Shown: positions 8,874 through 18,070 of the stretch, in pieces
How positions within the stretch are numbered: position 1 is the first letter of the stretch
Layout of the letters: each line of letters opens with the position of its first letter
Origin: Novosphingobium flavum
Lineage (GTDB): Bacteria > Pseudomonadota > Alphaproteobacteria > Sphingomonadales > Sphingomonadaceae
NCBI RefSeq assembly: GCF_014230315.1
Contig: NZ_JACLAW010000001.1
Span: 310,001-374,000 of the forward strand
DNA: 64,000 bases
Direction: 5' to 3'
Program-made: the position numbers and the translations under genes
The notes under the pieces: model-generated
Told to the model about the DNA's origin: nothing
What the model saw: only the letters and a program-made list of their open reading frames with translations
The model's database searches: none

Positions 8874-11267
8874 ATGCGCCCCGCCCTCGCCACCGCGCTG
8901 CTGACTGCCAGCACCATGATCGCCCCCGCCGCTCTCGCGCAGGGTACCAGCCCGGCCGCAGCGAGCGTTGATGCAGCCGCCGATGGCACAGCCAGCGGCG
9001 AAATCATCGTGACCGCACAGCGGCGCAGTGAAAGCCTCCAGAAGGTCCCGGTCAGCCTGACCGCAGTGACCAGCGAAATGCTGCAATCGCGCCAGATCAA
9101 CGATCTGACCCAGATCGCCCGCGCCGCACCCTCGCTTCAGGTCGGCAGCGACAACACCTTCGCCGTGCGCGGCGTCGGGACACTGGCTTTCGCCGGGACG
9201 ATCGATTCGAGCGTGGCCCTCTCGCTTGACGAAGTGAACCTTGGCCGCCCGTTCCTTGGCGGTTCGCTGTTCAACGACCTTGAGCGCGTCGAAGTGCTCA
9301 ACGGGCCGCAAGGCCTGCTGTTCGGCAAGAACGCCTCGGCCGGCCTGCTCAATATAGTCACGGCCAAGCCCAAGCTGGGCGAATTCTCGAGCAAGACCGA
9401 TCTCGAATTCGTCTCGCGCGATACCCCGCAGTCGCCCGGCAATGCCAATGGCGTGATCGCCAAGCAGGTGCTCAACATCCCGGTTTCGGCGAATTCGGCC
9501 CTGCGTCTCAACGCGCTCTATTCCTATCAGGAACCGGGCACGACCTTCGTCGGCAAACTCAACCCCGGCGTGCGCAATGACATCAACCCGCGCTCGTGGT
9601 CGTTCAAGGCCAAGTACCTGCTCGAGGCCGATGCCCTGTCGCTCTACCTGATCGGCGATCTTAACAAGAACACTGGCGTCGGCGGCGGGTTCGACCGACC
9701 CTATTTCGTCGTCGCACCGGACAGCGTCAACACCGCCGCGCTTGCCGCCGACGGGATCACCCCGGGCGCGAACAACTTCAAATATGGCAGCGAAACCGGA
9801 TATTTCCGCGACATCAAGACCGGCGGCGCTCAGGCGCGGCTGGCCTATACGCTGGATTCAGGTCTTGAAATCAGCAACTTGGCGGCCTGGCGCTTCTACA
9901 CCGTTGAGCAGCAGTACGACATCGACAACCTGTCGGCCGACGGCGCCAGCATCAACCGCACCAGCGGCCGCTATGACCAGTATTCGAACGAACTGCGCGT
10001 GGCCCTGCCATCGGGCAACCGCCTGACTGGCCAGGCCGGGCTGTATTACTTCAAGTCGACCCTCGATCAGTCGAACGTGATCCGCGGCGCCAATTATGTG
10101 CCCTCGTTCGTTGCCAGCGGCTATCCGTTCTGCGTGGGAGTCACGGCCGTACCCGGCGCCAACCCGCCCACCTGCTCGGTCAGCAACGTATCCTTCCTCG
10201 GCCGGGACAACGCATATGTGCTGGATACCGAGAGCTATGCCGGGTTCGGCCAGCTGACCTATGACGTGACGAACCAGTTCAAGCTGATCGCCGGCGGCCG
10301 CGTCACCCATGACAAGGTCTCGATCCACCTCGTCCAGGGGCAATACAACTACTTCACCAACCTGGGCGGACCGAATGCGACGATCGACCGGCGCTATTCC
10401 CACACCAACTTCAGCTGGAAGCTGGGCGCACAGTATCAGGTGACGCCCGACATCATGCTCTATGGCTTCTATGGTCGCGGCTACAAGGGGCCGGGCTTCA
10501 ATGACGTCGCCCCGGTGATCACGGCCTCGCTGGTGGTGCGCGAGGAATCTTCGAAGGCGCTTGAAGCGGGCATCAAGTCGAGCTTCTTCAACCGCCGCCT
10601 GACCCTGAACCTGTCGGCCTTCCAGACCAAGTTCGACAACTTCCAGGTCCAGTCGTTCGACACAGTGATCCGCACGTTCCAGATCCTGAACGCGGCCAAG
10701 GTTACCACCAAGGGTATCGAAGCGAGCCTGTATGCAGCGCCGGTAACCGGCCTGACCCTGAACGCCAGCGCTTCGCTGCTGTCGTCCAAATTCGGCAGCT
10801 TCCCGGGCGCCCAGTGCTACCCCACCCAGACGACCGCGGGCTGCACAATTACCCAGACGACCTTTGACGCCAGCGGCCTGCGCCTGCCCAACTCGCCGGA
10901 ATTCACCTCTACGGTCCAGGCCAAGTACGAATTCCCGGTCAGCGGTTCGGTAAAGCCGTTCATCGAGGGTAACTGGTATCACCGAAGCTCGGTCAAGACC
11001 TCTCCGGCTGAAACGCCGGGGGCGACGATCCCGATGGTGGACCTGTTCGGCGCCAGCCTTGGCGCGCAGATCGGCGGCAACATCCGCGTCACGCTGTTCT
11101 GCCGCAACTGCACCAATGTCCACATGCCGACCTCGATCGGAACCGATCCGGGCGATGCCTCGGCTCGGGACAATCGGGGTAATGCGGTCCCCAAGCTGAC
11201 GCTGCTCCGCACCTTCTCGCTGGATTCGTTTCGTACCTTCGGGCTGGGGCTTGGCTTCCGGTTCTGA
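8874..11267 (+). CDS. TonB-dependent receptor
   Basis: 797 residues: signal peptide (MRPALATALLTASTMIAPAALAQ), a TonB-box-like GEIIVTAQRR near residue 43, and a plug domain with LERVEVLNGPQGLLFGKNASAGLLNIVT (about 140-165). A beta-barrel ends in a terminal phenylalanine (GLGFRF). A strong AGGGAG site precedes the ATG. It is an outer-membrane importer driven by TonB. The neighbouring NodD-type LysR suggests induction by a specific organic compound. A perfect hairpin terminator follows. The substrate cannot be read from sequence. Confidence 0.92.
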   Translation: MRPALATALLTASTMIAPAALAQGTSPAAASVDAAADGTASGEIIVTAQRRSESLQKVPVSLTAVTSEMLQSRQINDLTQIARAAPSLQVGSDNTFAVRGVGTLAFAGTIDSSVALSLDEVNLGRPFLGGSLFNDLERVEVLNGPQGLLFGKNASAGLLNIVTAKPKLGEFSSKTDLEFVSRDTPQSPGNANGVIAKQVLNIPVSANSALRLNALYSYQEPGTTFVGKLNPGVRNDINPRSWSFKAKYLLEADALSLYLIGDLNKNTGVGGGFDRPYFVVAPDSVNTAALAADGITPGANNFKYGSETGYFRDIKTGGAQARLAYTLDSGLEISNLAAWRFYTVEQQYDIDNLSADGASINRTSGRYDQYSNELRVALPSGNRLTGQAGLYYFKSTLDQSNVIRGANYVPSFVASGYPFCVGVTAVPGANPPTCSVSNVSFLGRDNAYVLDTESYAGFGQLTYDVTNQFKLIAGGRVTHDKVSIHLVQGQYNYFTNLGGPNATIDRRYSHTNFSWKLGAQYQVTPDIMLYGFYGRGYKGPGFNDVAPVITASLVVREESSKALEAGIKSSFFNRRLTLNLSAFQTKFDNFQVQSFDTVIRTFQILNAAKVTTKGIEASLYAAPVTGLTLNASASLLSSKFGSFPGAQCYPTQTTAGCTITQTTFDASGLRLPNSPEFTSTVQAKYEFPVSGSVKPFIEGNWYHRSSVKTSPAETPGATIPMVDLFGASLGAQIGGNIRVTLFCRNCTNVHMPTSIGTDPGDASARDNRGNAVPKLTLLRTFSLDSFRTFGLGLGFRF

Positions 11268-11283
11268 TCGCAGCGGTTGATCT

Positions 11284-11320
11284 CCACCGGCCGGGGAAGC
11301 GGGCATTCCCCGGCCGGTGG
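11284..11320 (+). terminator. Hairpin terminator after TBDR
   Basis: A perfect 15-bp stem, CCACCGGCCGGGGAA / TTCCCCGGCCGGTGG, with a 7-base loop starts 16 bp after the TBDR stop. There is no strong T-tract, but position and stability argue for a terminator. Confidence 0.65.
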
Positions 11321-11457
11321 CTGGACTGAAAGAAAGTGTCATGAGTTTCGCACGGCGCGAAATTGCCGGTTCGATGGGAGCTCTGCCAGCCCACTGGTTT
11401 GCCGAAACGCCCGGTGGATCAACTGCGCGAGGCAATTAAAAATACGGCAGGTCAGCC

Positions 11458-11613
11458 ATGACGATACCAACGATCAATTTCGACCCTTACGCAGAAGACG
11501 TTCTTGCTGCCCCTTTTCCACATCACACAGGTTTACGGGACGTCGGTCCTGTAATGAGGTTGGAGCGATACGACTGTTATGGCATCGCTCGATATGCGGA
11601 ATGCACCGGCTAG
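11458..11613 (+). pseudogene. Cytochrome P450, N-terminal remnant
   Basis: The 51-codon frame starts with ATG and encodes TINFDPYAEDVLAAPFPHHT, then GLRDVGPVMRLERYDCYGIARYAE, then a TAG stop. This is the standard start of bacterial class I P450s (DPF...DVL--P-P-H--LR--GPV--L--Y---ARY-EV). The remaining 350 or so residues, including the heme-binding Cys loop, are absent. The frame breaks exactly where an 18-bp inverted repeat begins, so the gene was cut by a deletion or insertion at that point. Confidence 0.7.
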
Positions 11614-11647
11614 CGAAACCAGCCTCGCTGTTTCGCTAGCCGGTGCA
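11602..11647. repeat. 18-bp perfect inverted repeat at the P450 breakpoint
   Basis: TGCACCGGCTAGCGAAAC and its exact reverse complement GTTTCGCTAGCCGGTGCA are separated by 10 bases. The left arm starts inside the last P450-like codons and the right arm precedes the serine acetyltransferase remnant. It could be a scar of a mobile element, a recombination site, or a terminator-like hairpin. Confidence 0.6.
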
Positions 11648-11660
11648 GTTGCTTTGACTG

Positions 11661-11894
11661 AGCCGGGAATCCATCTTCATCGATCACGGCACTGCGTGGC
11701 AATTGGCCAGGCGGCAATCATCAGTGACCGCGTGCGGATATATCAGGCCATAACACTCGGCGCGCGCAGCTTCAGCGCCGATGCCGAAGGCAGGCTCATC
11801 AAGGACGAACGTCGTCACGCGTCATCCAGAACGACGTGACGATCTATGCCGGCGCGGCGATCCTCGGGCGAATAGCCGTCCGAGCCGGGCTATG
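11661..11894 (+). pseudogene. Serine O-acetyltransferase (CysE/SAT), frameshifted remnant
   Basis: Three reading frames together give the left-handed-helix core of serine acetyltransferase: FIDHGTA (11676-11696), then VAIGQAAIISDRVRIYQAITLGARSF...GRLIKDERRHA, then VIQNDVTIYAGAAILGRIAV (from about 11821). Single-base losses near 11693-11698 and 11817-11822 explain the shifts. The N-terminal alpha-helical domain and the C-terminal tail are absent, and the remnant runs into the stop of the ABC gene on the other strand. It is a dead fragment of a cysteine-biosynthesis gene next to a sulfur-scavenging locus. Confidence 0.7.
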
Positions 11895-13722
11895 CATTGG
11901 CAATCTCCATGGTGACGCCGCTCGACGACGAGTAAGCCGCATAGAGCTGGGCATAGCGACCCTTGCCGGCCAGTAGCTGTCCGTGCGGGCCCAGCTCGAC
12001 AATTTCTCCCTCGTGGACGACGGCGATCCGGTCCGCTTCGCGGATGGTTGCCAGCCGGTGAGCGATGATGACCGAGGTGCGGCCCTGGCACAGGCGGCGC
12101 AAGGCCACCTGGATCTTTCGCTCGGTCGCCACGTCGACGGCCGAGGTGGCTTCATCCAGCACCAGGATGGCGGGATCGGCCAGATAGGCCCGAACGAGGC
12201 ATACGAGCTGACGCTGGCCCTGACTCAGCTGGTTGCCGAGGGCGCCGACCTGGGTGTGATAGCCGTGCGGCAGGGCTTCGAGCACCTCGTCGGCGCCGAT
12301 GGCGCGGGCGGCTGCGATCAGATCGGGGTCGGATGCATCGGGCTTGGCGAGGCGCAGGTTTTCCAGCACCGTGCCGCCAAACAGGACATTGTCCTGCAGG
12401 ACAACGCCGACTTCCTGGCGCAGATCGGCCTCTGACAGGGTCCGAATGTCGTGCCCGTCGAGCAGGACCGCGCCTTCATCGACATCATAGAACCGCGTGA
12501 GCAGCTGGACGAGGGTGCTCTTGCCGTGCCCGGTGGGGCCGACGATCGCCAGCGTCTCGCCGGGGCGGATCGTGAGATTGAGCCCCCGGATCACCGGCTT
12601 GCCGGGCAGGTAGCCGAAGGAGACATCGCGAAAGCGGATCTCGCCCTCGAGCGGGGGCAAGGGAACCGGTCGCTCGGGCTCCGCAACATCGGGCCGCGTA
12701 TCGAGCAGGAGGAAGATGCGCTGGGCGCAGGCCGTGCCATTGGCGAAGCGTTCGAACAGGTCGCTGAATTCCTGCAGCGGAGCGAGGAACAGGTATACGT
12801 AGAACAGGCTCTGCGCGAGCTGGCCCAGCGTCAGCGTGCCGAGCGCGATCCCGCGCCCGCCGATGGTGAGGATGAGCGCCAGCCCCAGCGTGGTGAGCAC
12901 GCCGGTGAACGGGGCGAACCAGCCGGACCGCGACGAGCCGCGGACCAGGGCGCGGTTGAAATCATGGAGCAGGCTTTCGTAGGCGAGCAGGTTCTCCTGC
13001 TCGCGCCCCGCCTGCTTGATCAGGCGTACCCCGGCGACGGTTTCGACCAGATGAGCGGTAAACCGGCTGCGATGCTCGGCCACCTTGGCCCAGTTGCGCT
13101 GGGCGAGCCGCTTGAACAGTACGGTTCCCAGCACGAGCAGGGGCACGATGCCGGCTAGGCCGAGCAGCAGGTCGGGTGCGATCAGCCACAGCAGGGCCGC
13201 GGAAATCAGCAAGCGCAGCACGGCCGAGAGGAATTCGGGCGGCCCCTGGATCAGCAGCGGCTCGAGCGTGTCGACATCGCGGTCGGCGCGCGAGATGATC
13301 CGCCCGGCCTTGGTGCGATCGAAATAGCCGACGCTCAGCCGCTGCACATGGGCGAAGACCTGCGCGCGCAGATCGTTGAGGACGCGGATCGCGGCGAGCC
13401 CGGCGCAGTATTGCGAGAGGCCGCCCAGCGCGAACCGCGCCGTCCAGGTGGCGGCAAGGCCGGCACATGCCCAGGCGATGACGGGCCAGTGGATGCCGCC
13501 TTGCCGGAACCCCCGGTCGATCACGAGGCCGATCAGGGCCGGCCGCAGGAAAATGACCGCCACCTGCGCCAGTTCGATCGACACGACGGCCGCGATCAGG
13601 GCGCGCACAGGCGTCAGGAGCGGCAGGAGGCGGCGGCGGATGGCGCGTTCGAGCCCGGCCTTGGCCAGCTGTTCTTCCAGTTCGATGTCGGAAAGCGCGG
13701 AATCGCCGCGAAACCCCTTCAT
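11890..13722 (-). CDS. ABC exporter half-transporter, subunit 1 (consensus ATPase residues)
   Basis: 610 residues: an N-terminal six-helix exporter membrane domain (about 35-330) and an ABC ATPase domain. Walker A is GPTGHGKS near residue 394, the signature LSQGQ near 499, Walker B VLDEATS, and the H-loop IIAHRLAT. The catalytic Glu and His are present, but the signature departs from LSGGQ. It starts two bases after the partner half-transporter, so the two form a heterodimer like MdlAB or TM287/288. It is the last gene of the leftward six-gene operon that starts at 19916. Substrate is unknown; export of a desulfurised product or toxic intermediate is one possibility. Confidence 0.88.
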   Translation of the reverse strand: MKGFRGDSALSDIELEEQLAKAGLERAIRRRLLPLLTPVRALIAAVVSIELAQVAVIFLRPALIGLVIDRGFRQGGIHWPVIAWACAGLAATWTARFALGGLSQYCAGLAAIRVLNDLRAQVFAHVQRLSVGYFDRTKAGRIISRADRDVDTLEPLLIQGPPEFLSAVLRLLISAALLWLIAPDLLLGLAGIVPLLVLGTVLFKRLAQRNWAKVAEHRSRFTAHLVETVAGVRLIKQAGREQENLLAYESLLHDFNRALVRGSSRSGWFAPFTGVLTTLGLALILTIGGRGIALGTLTLGQLAQSLFYVYLFLAPLQEFSDLFERFANGTACAQRIFLLLDTRPDVAEPERPVPLPPLEGEIRFRDVSFGYLPGKPVIRGLNLTIRPGETLAIVGPTGHGKSTLVQLLTRFYDVDEGAVLLDGHDIRTLSEADLRQEVGVVLQDNVLFGGTVLENLRLAKPDASDPDLIAAARAIGADEVLEALPHGYHTQVGALGNQLSQGQRQLVCLVRAYLADPAILVLDEATSAVDVATERKIQVALRRLCQGRTSVIIAHRLATIREADRIAVVHEGEIVELGPHGQLLAGKGRYAQLYAAYSSSSGVTMEIANA

Positions 13723-13724
13723 GG

Positions 13725-15539
13725 TCAGATCCCCATCAGCGCGCGGTAGGATGCATTGCCCGCGGCAAGTTCGGCATGGCTTCCTTCCGCGCCGACCCGT
13801 CCTTGCCCAAGCACCACGACCCGGTCCGCGGCGAGGATCGTGGACAGCCGGCTCGATACGATTAGCATCGTAACGGGGTGGTCGAGGCCCTGGCGAAGGC
13901 TGCGGATATTGTCGATGGCACGCCGTTCTGTGGCCGCATCGAGCGCGCTCGTCGCATCGTCGAGAACAAGGATATCGGCGCCGGCGAGAAGCGCGCGGGC
14001 GAGGCAGATGCGCTGGCGCTGCCCGCCCGACAGTGTCACGCCCCGATCTCCCACGCGGGTGGCGAAGCCATCGGCGAGCCGCTCGAGCACCTCGTCCGCA
14101 GCGGCGAGCCGAAGTGCTCGCACCAGGTCCTCGTCGCTCGCTTCCGGCGCGGTAAGGCGCAGATTGGCGGCCAGAGTGTCGGAGAACAGGAAGCTTTCCT
14201 GCGGCAGGACGTGGACGCGGCGGCGCAGGGCGGCAAGATCGAGGCCGCGCACGTCGTGCCAGCCGATCGCGTCCGAACCGATCTCGACCGAGCCGCTCTC
14301 CGCTTCGAGGAGGCGCGGCAGGAGCCCGGTCAGGAGCGATTTTCCGACACCGGTGGGGCCGACCAGCGCGACGATCTCGCCGGGCTGGATGTCCAGCGAA
14401 AGGCCCTTGAGAACGGTCGCGTGGTCATCCAGCGGAGCGACGGCCACGTCGCGGAGACGCAGGCCAAGCGGGCCGCCCGGCAGATGCGCCGTACCCGGCC
14501 GGATCGCCGGCTGCGCGTCGAGCACTTCCCAGATCCGTCCGGCCGAGGCGCGCGCATCGGCCACGACCTGGAGCAGTCGTCCGATCCCTTCGATCCGCAG
14601 GACCATCGTGTTCACCACCAGCATGGCGGCCACCAGCGGCCCGAGCCCGAGCCGGCCCTGCGCGACCAGCCAGGCGCCATAGCCCAGCACCCAGACATGG
14701 CTGAGCGCGATCACGGCCTGGGGCAGCGGAACCCGCCGCGAGGCATGGGCCAGCGCCGCGCGGGCTTCGTGCCGGAAGACCTCGATATGTTCGCGAAAGC
14801 GGGCGGTCCGCGCTTCGCCGAGGGCAAAGGCCTTGATCACCCGTACCCCGTTGACCCCTTCGGAAAGGTCCTGCGTTACCGCATCGTAAGCAGAGCCGAT
14901 GCGCCGGTCGAGCGCCACCAAGGTGTCGGCCTCGCGCGCTAGCAGGGCAATCCCCAGCAAGACCAGCGCCAGCGGCACGATCCCCAGCAGCGGCGCCCAG
15001 CTGAACAGGACGCCGAGCGAAATCAGCACCATCAAGCCCGTCTCGAACATCTGCCGCCAGAAATTGATCAGCGCATCGCGGACCTTGTCCGCATCACGGG
15101 TCATGCGCGTGACCATCTCGCCGACGCCGTGCCGCCAGTGATAGGCAAGGTCCAGCCGCTGGATCTGGACCATGATCCGGGAACGCAGGATCGTCAGCAG
15201 GGCCTGCCCGATCGAGAGGGAGAGCAGGCCGGCGCCATACTGCACGATGGCCCGGGCCACCGCGAGGGAGAGCAGCAGCGCCACCCAGTGCCATGCCCGC
15301 GAATAGTCCAGCGCGCCGTCAGTCAGGCGCCGGACGAGCTTGCCCGCGCCCGCTTCCTGCACGGCGTGGCCGACCAGCACCTGCTGGCCGACCAGCGCGA
15401 CATTGACCACCGCGAACAGGGTGGCGGTCAGGGCAAAGCGCAGCGGCATCTCGCGATAGATGGCGAGACAGCGCAGCAGCGGGCTGTTGGCGAGCGGGCC
15501 GGTGCCGAGAGGCCGGGCTCCGGACGGAAGATCCCCCAT
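13725..15539 (-). CDS. ABC exporter half-transporter, subunit 2 (degenerate ATPase residues)
   Basis: 604 residues with exporter-type membrane domain then ATPase. Walker A is GPTGVGKS near 392, the signature a canonical LSGGQ near 501, Walker B VLDDATS with Asp in place of the catalytic Glu, and the H-loop reads VSSRLST with the His lost. This is complementary to subunit 1, which has LDEATS and a His but LSQGQ. The frame extends 64 codons further upstream, into the preceding gene; the ATG at 15539, 13 bp after the upstream stop, is the sensible start. Membrane heterodimer, exporter orientation inferred from family. Confidence 0.88.
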   Translation of the reverse strand: MGDLPSGARPLGTGPLANSPLLRCLAIYREMPLRFALTATLFAVVNVALVGQQVLVGHAVQEAGAGKLVRRLTDGALDYSRAWHWVALLLSLAVARAIVQYGAGLLSLSIGQALLTILRSRIMVQIQRLDLAYHWRHGVGEMVTRMTRDADKVRDALINFWRQMFETGLMVLISLGVLFSWAPLLGIVPLALVLLGIALLAREADTLVALDRRIGSAYDAVTQDLSEGVNGVRVIKAFALGEARTARFREHIEVFRHEARAALAHASRRVPLPQAVIALSHVWVLGYGAWLVAQGRLGLGPLVAAMLVVNTMVLRIEGIGRLLQVVADARASAGRIWEVLDAQPAIRPGTAHLPGGPLGLRLRDVAVAPLDDHATVLKGLSLDIQPGEIVALVGPTGVGKSLLTGLLPRLLEAESGSVEIGSDAIGWHDVRGLDLAALRRRVHVLPQESFLFSDTLAANLRLTAPEASDEDLVRALRLAAADEVLERLADGFATRVGDRGVTLSGGQRQRICLARALLAGADILVLDDATSALDAATERRAIDNIRSLRQGLDHPVTMLIVSSRLSTILAADRVVVLGQGRVGAEGSHAELAAGNASYRALMGI

Positions 15540-15552
15540 GAGAACGCCTGCC

Positions 15553-16611
15553 TCAAACCGCCAGGGCGGCGTGGCGAACGGCTTCCAGCGGCCGGGCGTC
15601 GATCCATTCGCGCACCGCGAAGTCGTTGGGGATGAATCCCCAGCGATGGAGGAAACTGGTGAAATCCTGCAGCGCCGTGACCGACTGTTCGGCAAGGTCG
15701 GTGCGCAGGCGCTTGTGCGCATCCTCGCCATAGGCCGCAGTCACCCAGTATTCGCTGGCATTGGTCTCTCGGCCGAGGAAGCGGCGGACCTCGGCAGGGT
15801 GTTCCCAGGCCCATTCCTCCGCCCGGATCACCTGATCGAGGATGGTGACGGCCGCATCGAAGTGATTGTCGAGCAGGTGGCCATCGACGGCGAGCGTGCG
15901 CGGCGTGCCGTTGTTGGAGCGCACCAGCGGATCGGGATGGCTGCCGGTGTCGATCACGGTGGTCAGCCCGAACTGGCTGGCGACCTGCGCGCCGTGTGCG
16001 CCCTTCAGGAAGATCGCGTCGACCTCTCCGCGCAGAAGCGCGATGACTTCGAGGTTGCTGGCCCGCCCGCGGCTGACGGAGCGGCCGTTCCACGTCAGGG
16101 CCCCGCCCACCTGTTCGGCCGCGCGGTCGGAATAGTGGCGCTCGATATCCTGATCGACCAGTTCGACGTCGCTGACTTCGAGGCCTTCCAGCCGCAGCGC
16201 GTTCTCAAGCCCGCGGATCGCCTGGGCGCGGGAAAAGTCGATCTCCACGTTCTTCCAGTTGGGCAGGCCGAAGCGGCGGCCCTTGAGGTCCTTCACACTT
16301 TCGATGCCGGATTCGGGGCGGGCAAGAATCAACTGCGCCTCGTCGGCCCAGGAGAGGCCGATGAGGCGAGTGTCCCGCCCGAGCGACCGCGCGCTGATCG
16401 CAGGGATGCTGCCGCCATGGCGCACCGAATTGCGCACCTTGTGGCTGAAGTGGGATTCGCGCGTGGCGAAGTCATTGGATTCCAGGATCGAGCCAAGCTC
16501 GGTCCCCTGACGGCGGAACACCTCTTCCAGCCATCCCTGCTGGATCGCGATGCCCAGCCCGGTCGGAACCGGGCAGCGGGTGTACCAGAGCTTGTCGAGC
16601 TGCGCGGACAT
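15553..16611 (-). CDS. DszB-like sulfinate desulfinase (paralogue 1)
   Basis: 352 residues with the periplasmic-binding-protein fold shared by SsuA and DszB, but without a signal peptide. The DszB catalytic residues are present in the right spacing: Cys13 in YTRCPVPTG, His54 and Arg64 in HFSHKVRNSVRHGG. DszB uses Cys27, His60 and Arg70. DszB splits an aryl sulfinate into the phenol or hydrocarbon and sulfite. Automatic pipelines would probably call this an ABC substrate-binding protein; presence of the Cys and lack of export signal argue for a cytoplasmic enzyme. A CAGGAGAG ribosome site sits 8 bp upstream of the ATG. It lies between a DszA-like monooxygenase and the ABC exporter. Confidence 0.75.
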   Translation of the reverse strand: MSAQLDKLWYTRCPVPTGLGIAIQQGWLEEVFRRQGTELGSILESNDFATRESHFSHKVRNSVRHGGSIPAISARSLGRDTRLIGLSWADEAQLILARPESGIESVKDLKGRRFGLPNWKNVEIDFSRAQAIRGLENALRLEGLEVSDVELVDQDIERHYSDRAAEQVGGALTWNGRSVSRGRASNLEVIALLRGEVDAIFLKGAHGAQVASQFGLTTVIDTGSHPDPLVRSNNGTPRTLAVDGHLLDNHFDAAVTILDQVIRAEEWAWEHPAEVRRFLGRETNASEYWVTAAYGEDAHKRLRTDLAEQSVTALQDFTSFLHRWGFIPNDFAVREWIDARPLEAVRHAALAV

Positions 16612-16643
16612 GGATTTCTCTCCTGAATGGGATGGCTGGACGG

Positions 16644-17999
16644 CTATTCGGCCGCTTCGAGCGAGGCAGGGGCGGCGATCGTGTTGCGATTTTGCGGGCG
16701 CGGCAGACCAAGGTGTTCGCGCAGGGTCGATCCTTCGTATTCCTTGCGGAAGATGCCGCGCCGCTGGAGTTCGGGCACCACCTGGTCGACGAAGTCGGTC
16801 AGCGAGGAGGGCAGGAGCGGCGGAATGAGGTTGAAGCCGTCTGCCGCATCGCGCTCGAACCAGTCCTGGATCTGGTCGGCGATGTCGGTCGCCGTGCCCA
16901 GCACCACGCGGTGCCCGCGCACCGCGTTGAAGCGCAGGAACAGCTGGCGGATGGTCAGGTTCTCGCGCCGGGCAAGGGCAGTCAGCTGCCGCCAGCGGCC
17001 CTTGCCGTTTTCCGGTTCGGGCAGGTCGGGCAGCGGCCCGTCGAGCGGATAGGCGCTGACGTCGTGGCCCATCAGGTTGAGCTCGCCCGAGAAATCAACC
17101 GCCGCTTCGAGGGCGCCGAACTTGTCCTGCGCTTCCTGCACGCTGCCGGCGATGGTGAACGAGAGGCCCGGCATGACCTTGATCGTGTCGGCATCGCGGC
17201 CATGCGCCGCGGTGCGGGCCTTGACGTCGGCGTAGAATGCCTGCGCGTCCTCGATGAACTGCGCGGCGGCATAGATCATCTCGGCGTGCCTTGCGGCAAA
17301 GTCGCGGCCGACCTCGGAATTGCCGGCCTGGACGAAGACAGGATAGCCTTGGACCGGGCGGGCTGCGTCGAGCACGGAATCGACCTGGTAATAGGCGCCG
17401 TGGTGATGGACCGGGTGAACCGCGCCGGCGTCGAGGTAGATCCCGCTCTCCGCATCGGCGCCCTCGAAGGCATTGTCCTCCCAGCTGTCCCACAGGGACT
17501 TGGCGAGATCGACGAATTCGTCGGCTCGGGCATAGCGCTCGGCGTGGCTGAACGAGGCGTCGAGACCGAAGCTGCGCGCGGCGCCGTCCGCGAGCGACGA
17601 GACGATGTTCCAGCCGATCCGCCCGCCGCTGATGTGGTCAAGCGAGGCGAAACGGCGGGCGAGCGCATAGGGCTGCTCAAAATTGGTGTTGACCGTGGCG
17701 ACCAGCCCGATCCGGCTGGTGATGGCGGCCAGCGCCGCCGTAACGGTCAGCGGCTCGAAATCGAGGAAGGCATGGCGGCGCTCGATGCCCTTGGTGCTGT
17801 CGCCGCTGATGCCGACGAAATCGGCGAAGAACGCCGCATCGAGCTTGCCCCGTTCGGCCGTGCGGACGAGGTCGGCCCAGTGCCGGAAATCCGGCTTGCC
17901 GGTCGCGGCGGAATCCGGCTGGCGCCAGGCGCCGGGGTGATGACCGTGGCGGGTGAGGAATACGGCAAGCGCCAGTTGCCGCCGGCGGGCAGTACTCAT
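16644..17999 (-). CDS. FMN-dependent monooxygenase, NtaA/DszA family
   Basis: 451 residues, close to DszA (453). Family features include GAWRQPDS near the start, TAERGKLDAAFFADFVG, FASLDHISGGRIGWNIVSS, ERYARADEFVDLAKSLWDSW and a C-terminal EYEGSTLREHLGL that parallels DszA. These luciferase-like TIM-barrel enzymes use FMNH2 supplied by a separate reductase. DszA-type members open sulfones to sulfinates, which would feed the DszB-like enzymes on either side. A nitroreductase in the divergent operon could supply reduced flavin. The exact substrate (sulfone, polyamine-carboxylate or other) is open. Confidence 0.85.
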   Translation of the reverse strand: MSTARRRQLALAVFLTRHGHHPGAWRQPDSAATGKPDFRHWADLVRTAERGKLDAAFFADFVGISGDSTKGIERRHAFLDFEPLTVTAALAAITSRIGLVATVNTNFEQPYALARRFASLDHISGGRIGWNIVSSLADGAARSFGLDASFSHAERYARADEFVDLAKSLWDSWEDNAFEGADAESGIYLDAGAVHPVHHHGAYYQVDSVLDAARPVQGYPVFVQAGNSEVGRDFAARHAEMIYAAAQFIEDAQAFYADVKARTAAHGRDADTIKVMPGLSFTIAGSVQEAQDKFGALEAAVDFSGELNLMGHDVSAYPLDGPLPDLPEPENGKGRWRQLTALARRENLTIRQLFLRFNAVRGHRVVLGTATDIADQIQDWFERDAADGFNLIPPLLPSSLTDFVDQVVPELQRRGIFRKEYEGSTLREHLGLPRPQNRNTIAAPASLEAAE

Positions 18000-18070
18000 G
18001 GGTCTATCTCCGGTAGGTCAGGTGTGAAGGGCCGGCACCGCCATCGGCGCGCGGCGCCGGCCCGGAAGGA

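Noticed and set aside
9858-11435. Long open frame on the minus strand inside the TBDR gene
   Set aside because: Arg/Ala/Gly-rich translation with no motifs; the plus strand encodes a full TBDR with signal peptide and terminator. The same applies to long frames opposite the TBDRs at 29378-31720 and 42405-45512 and opposite the ThDP/MFS genes (3302-4981).
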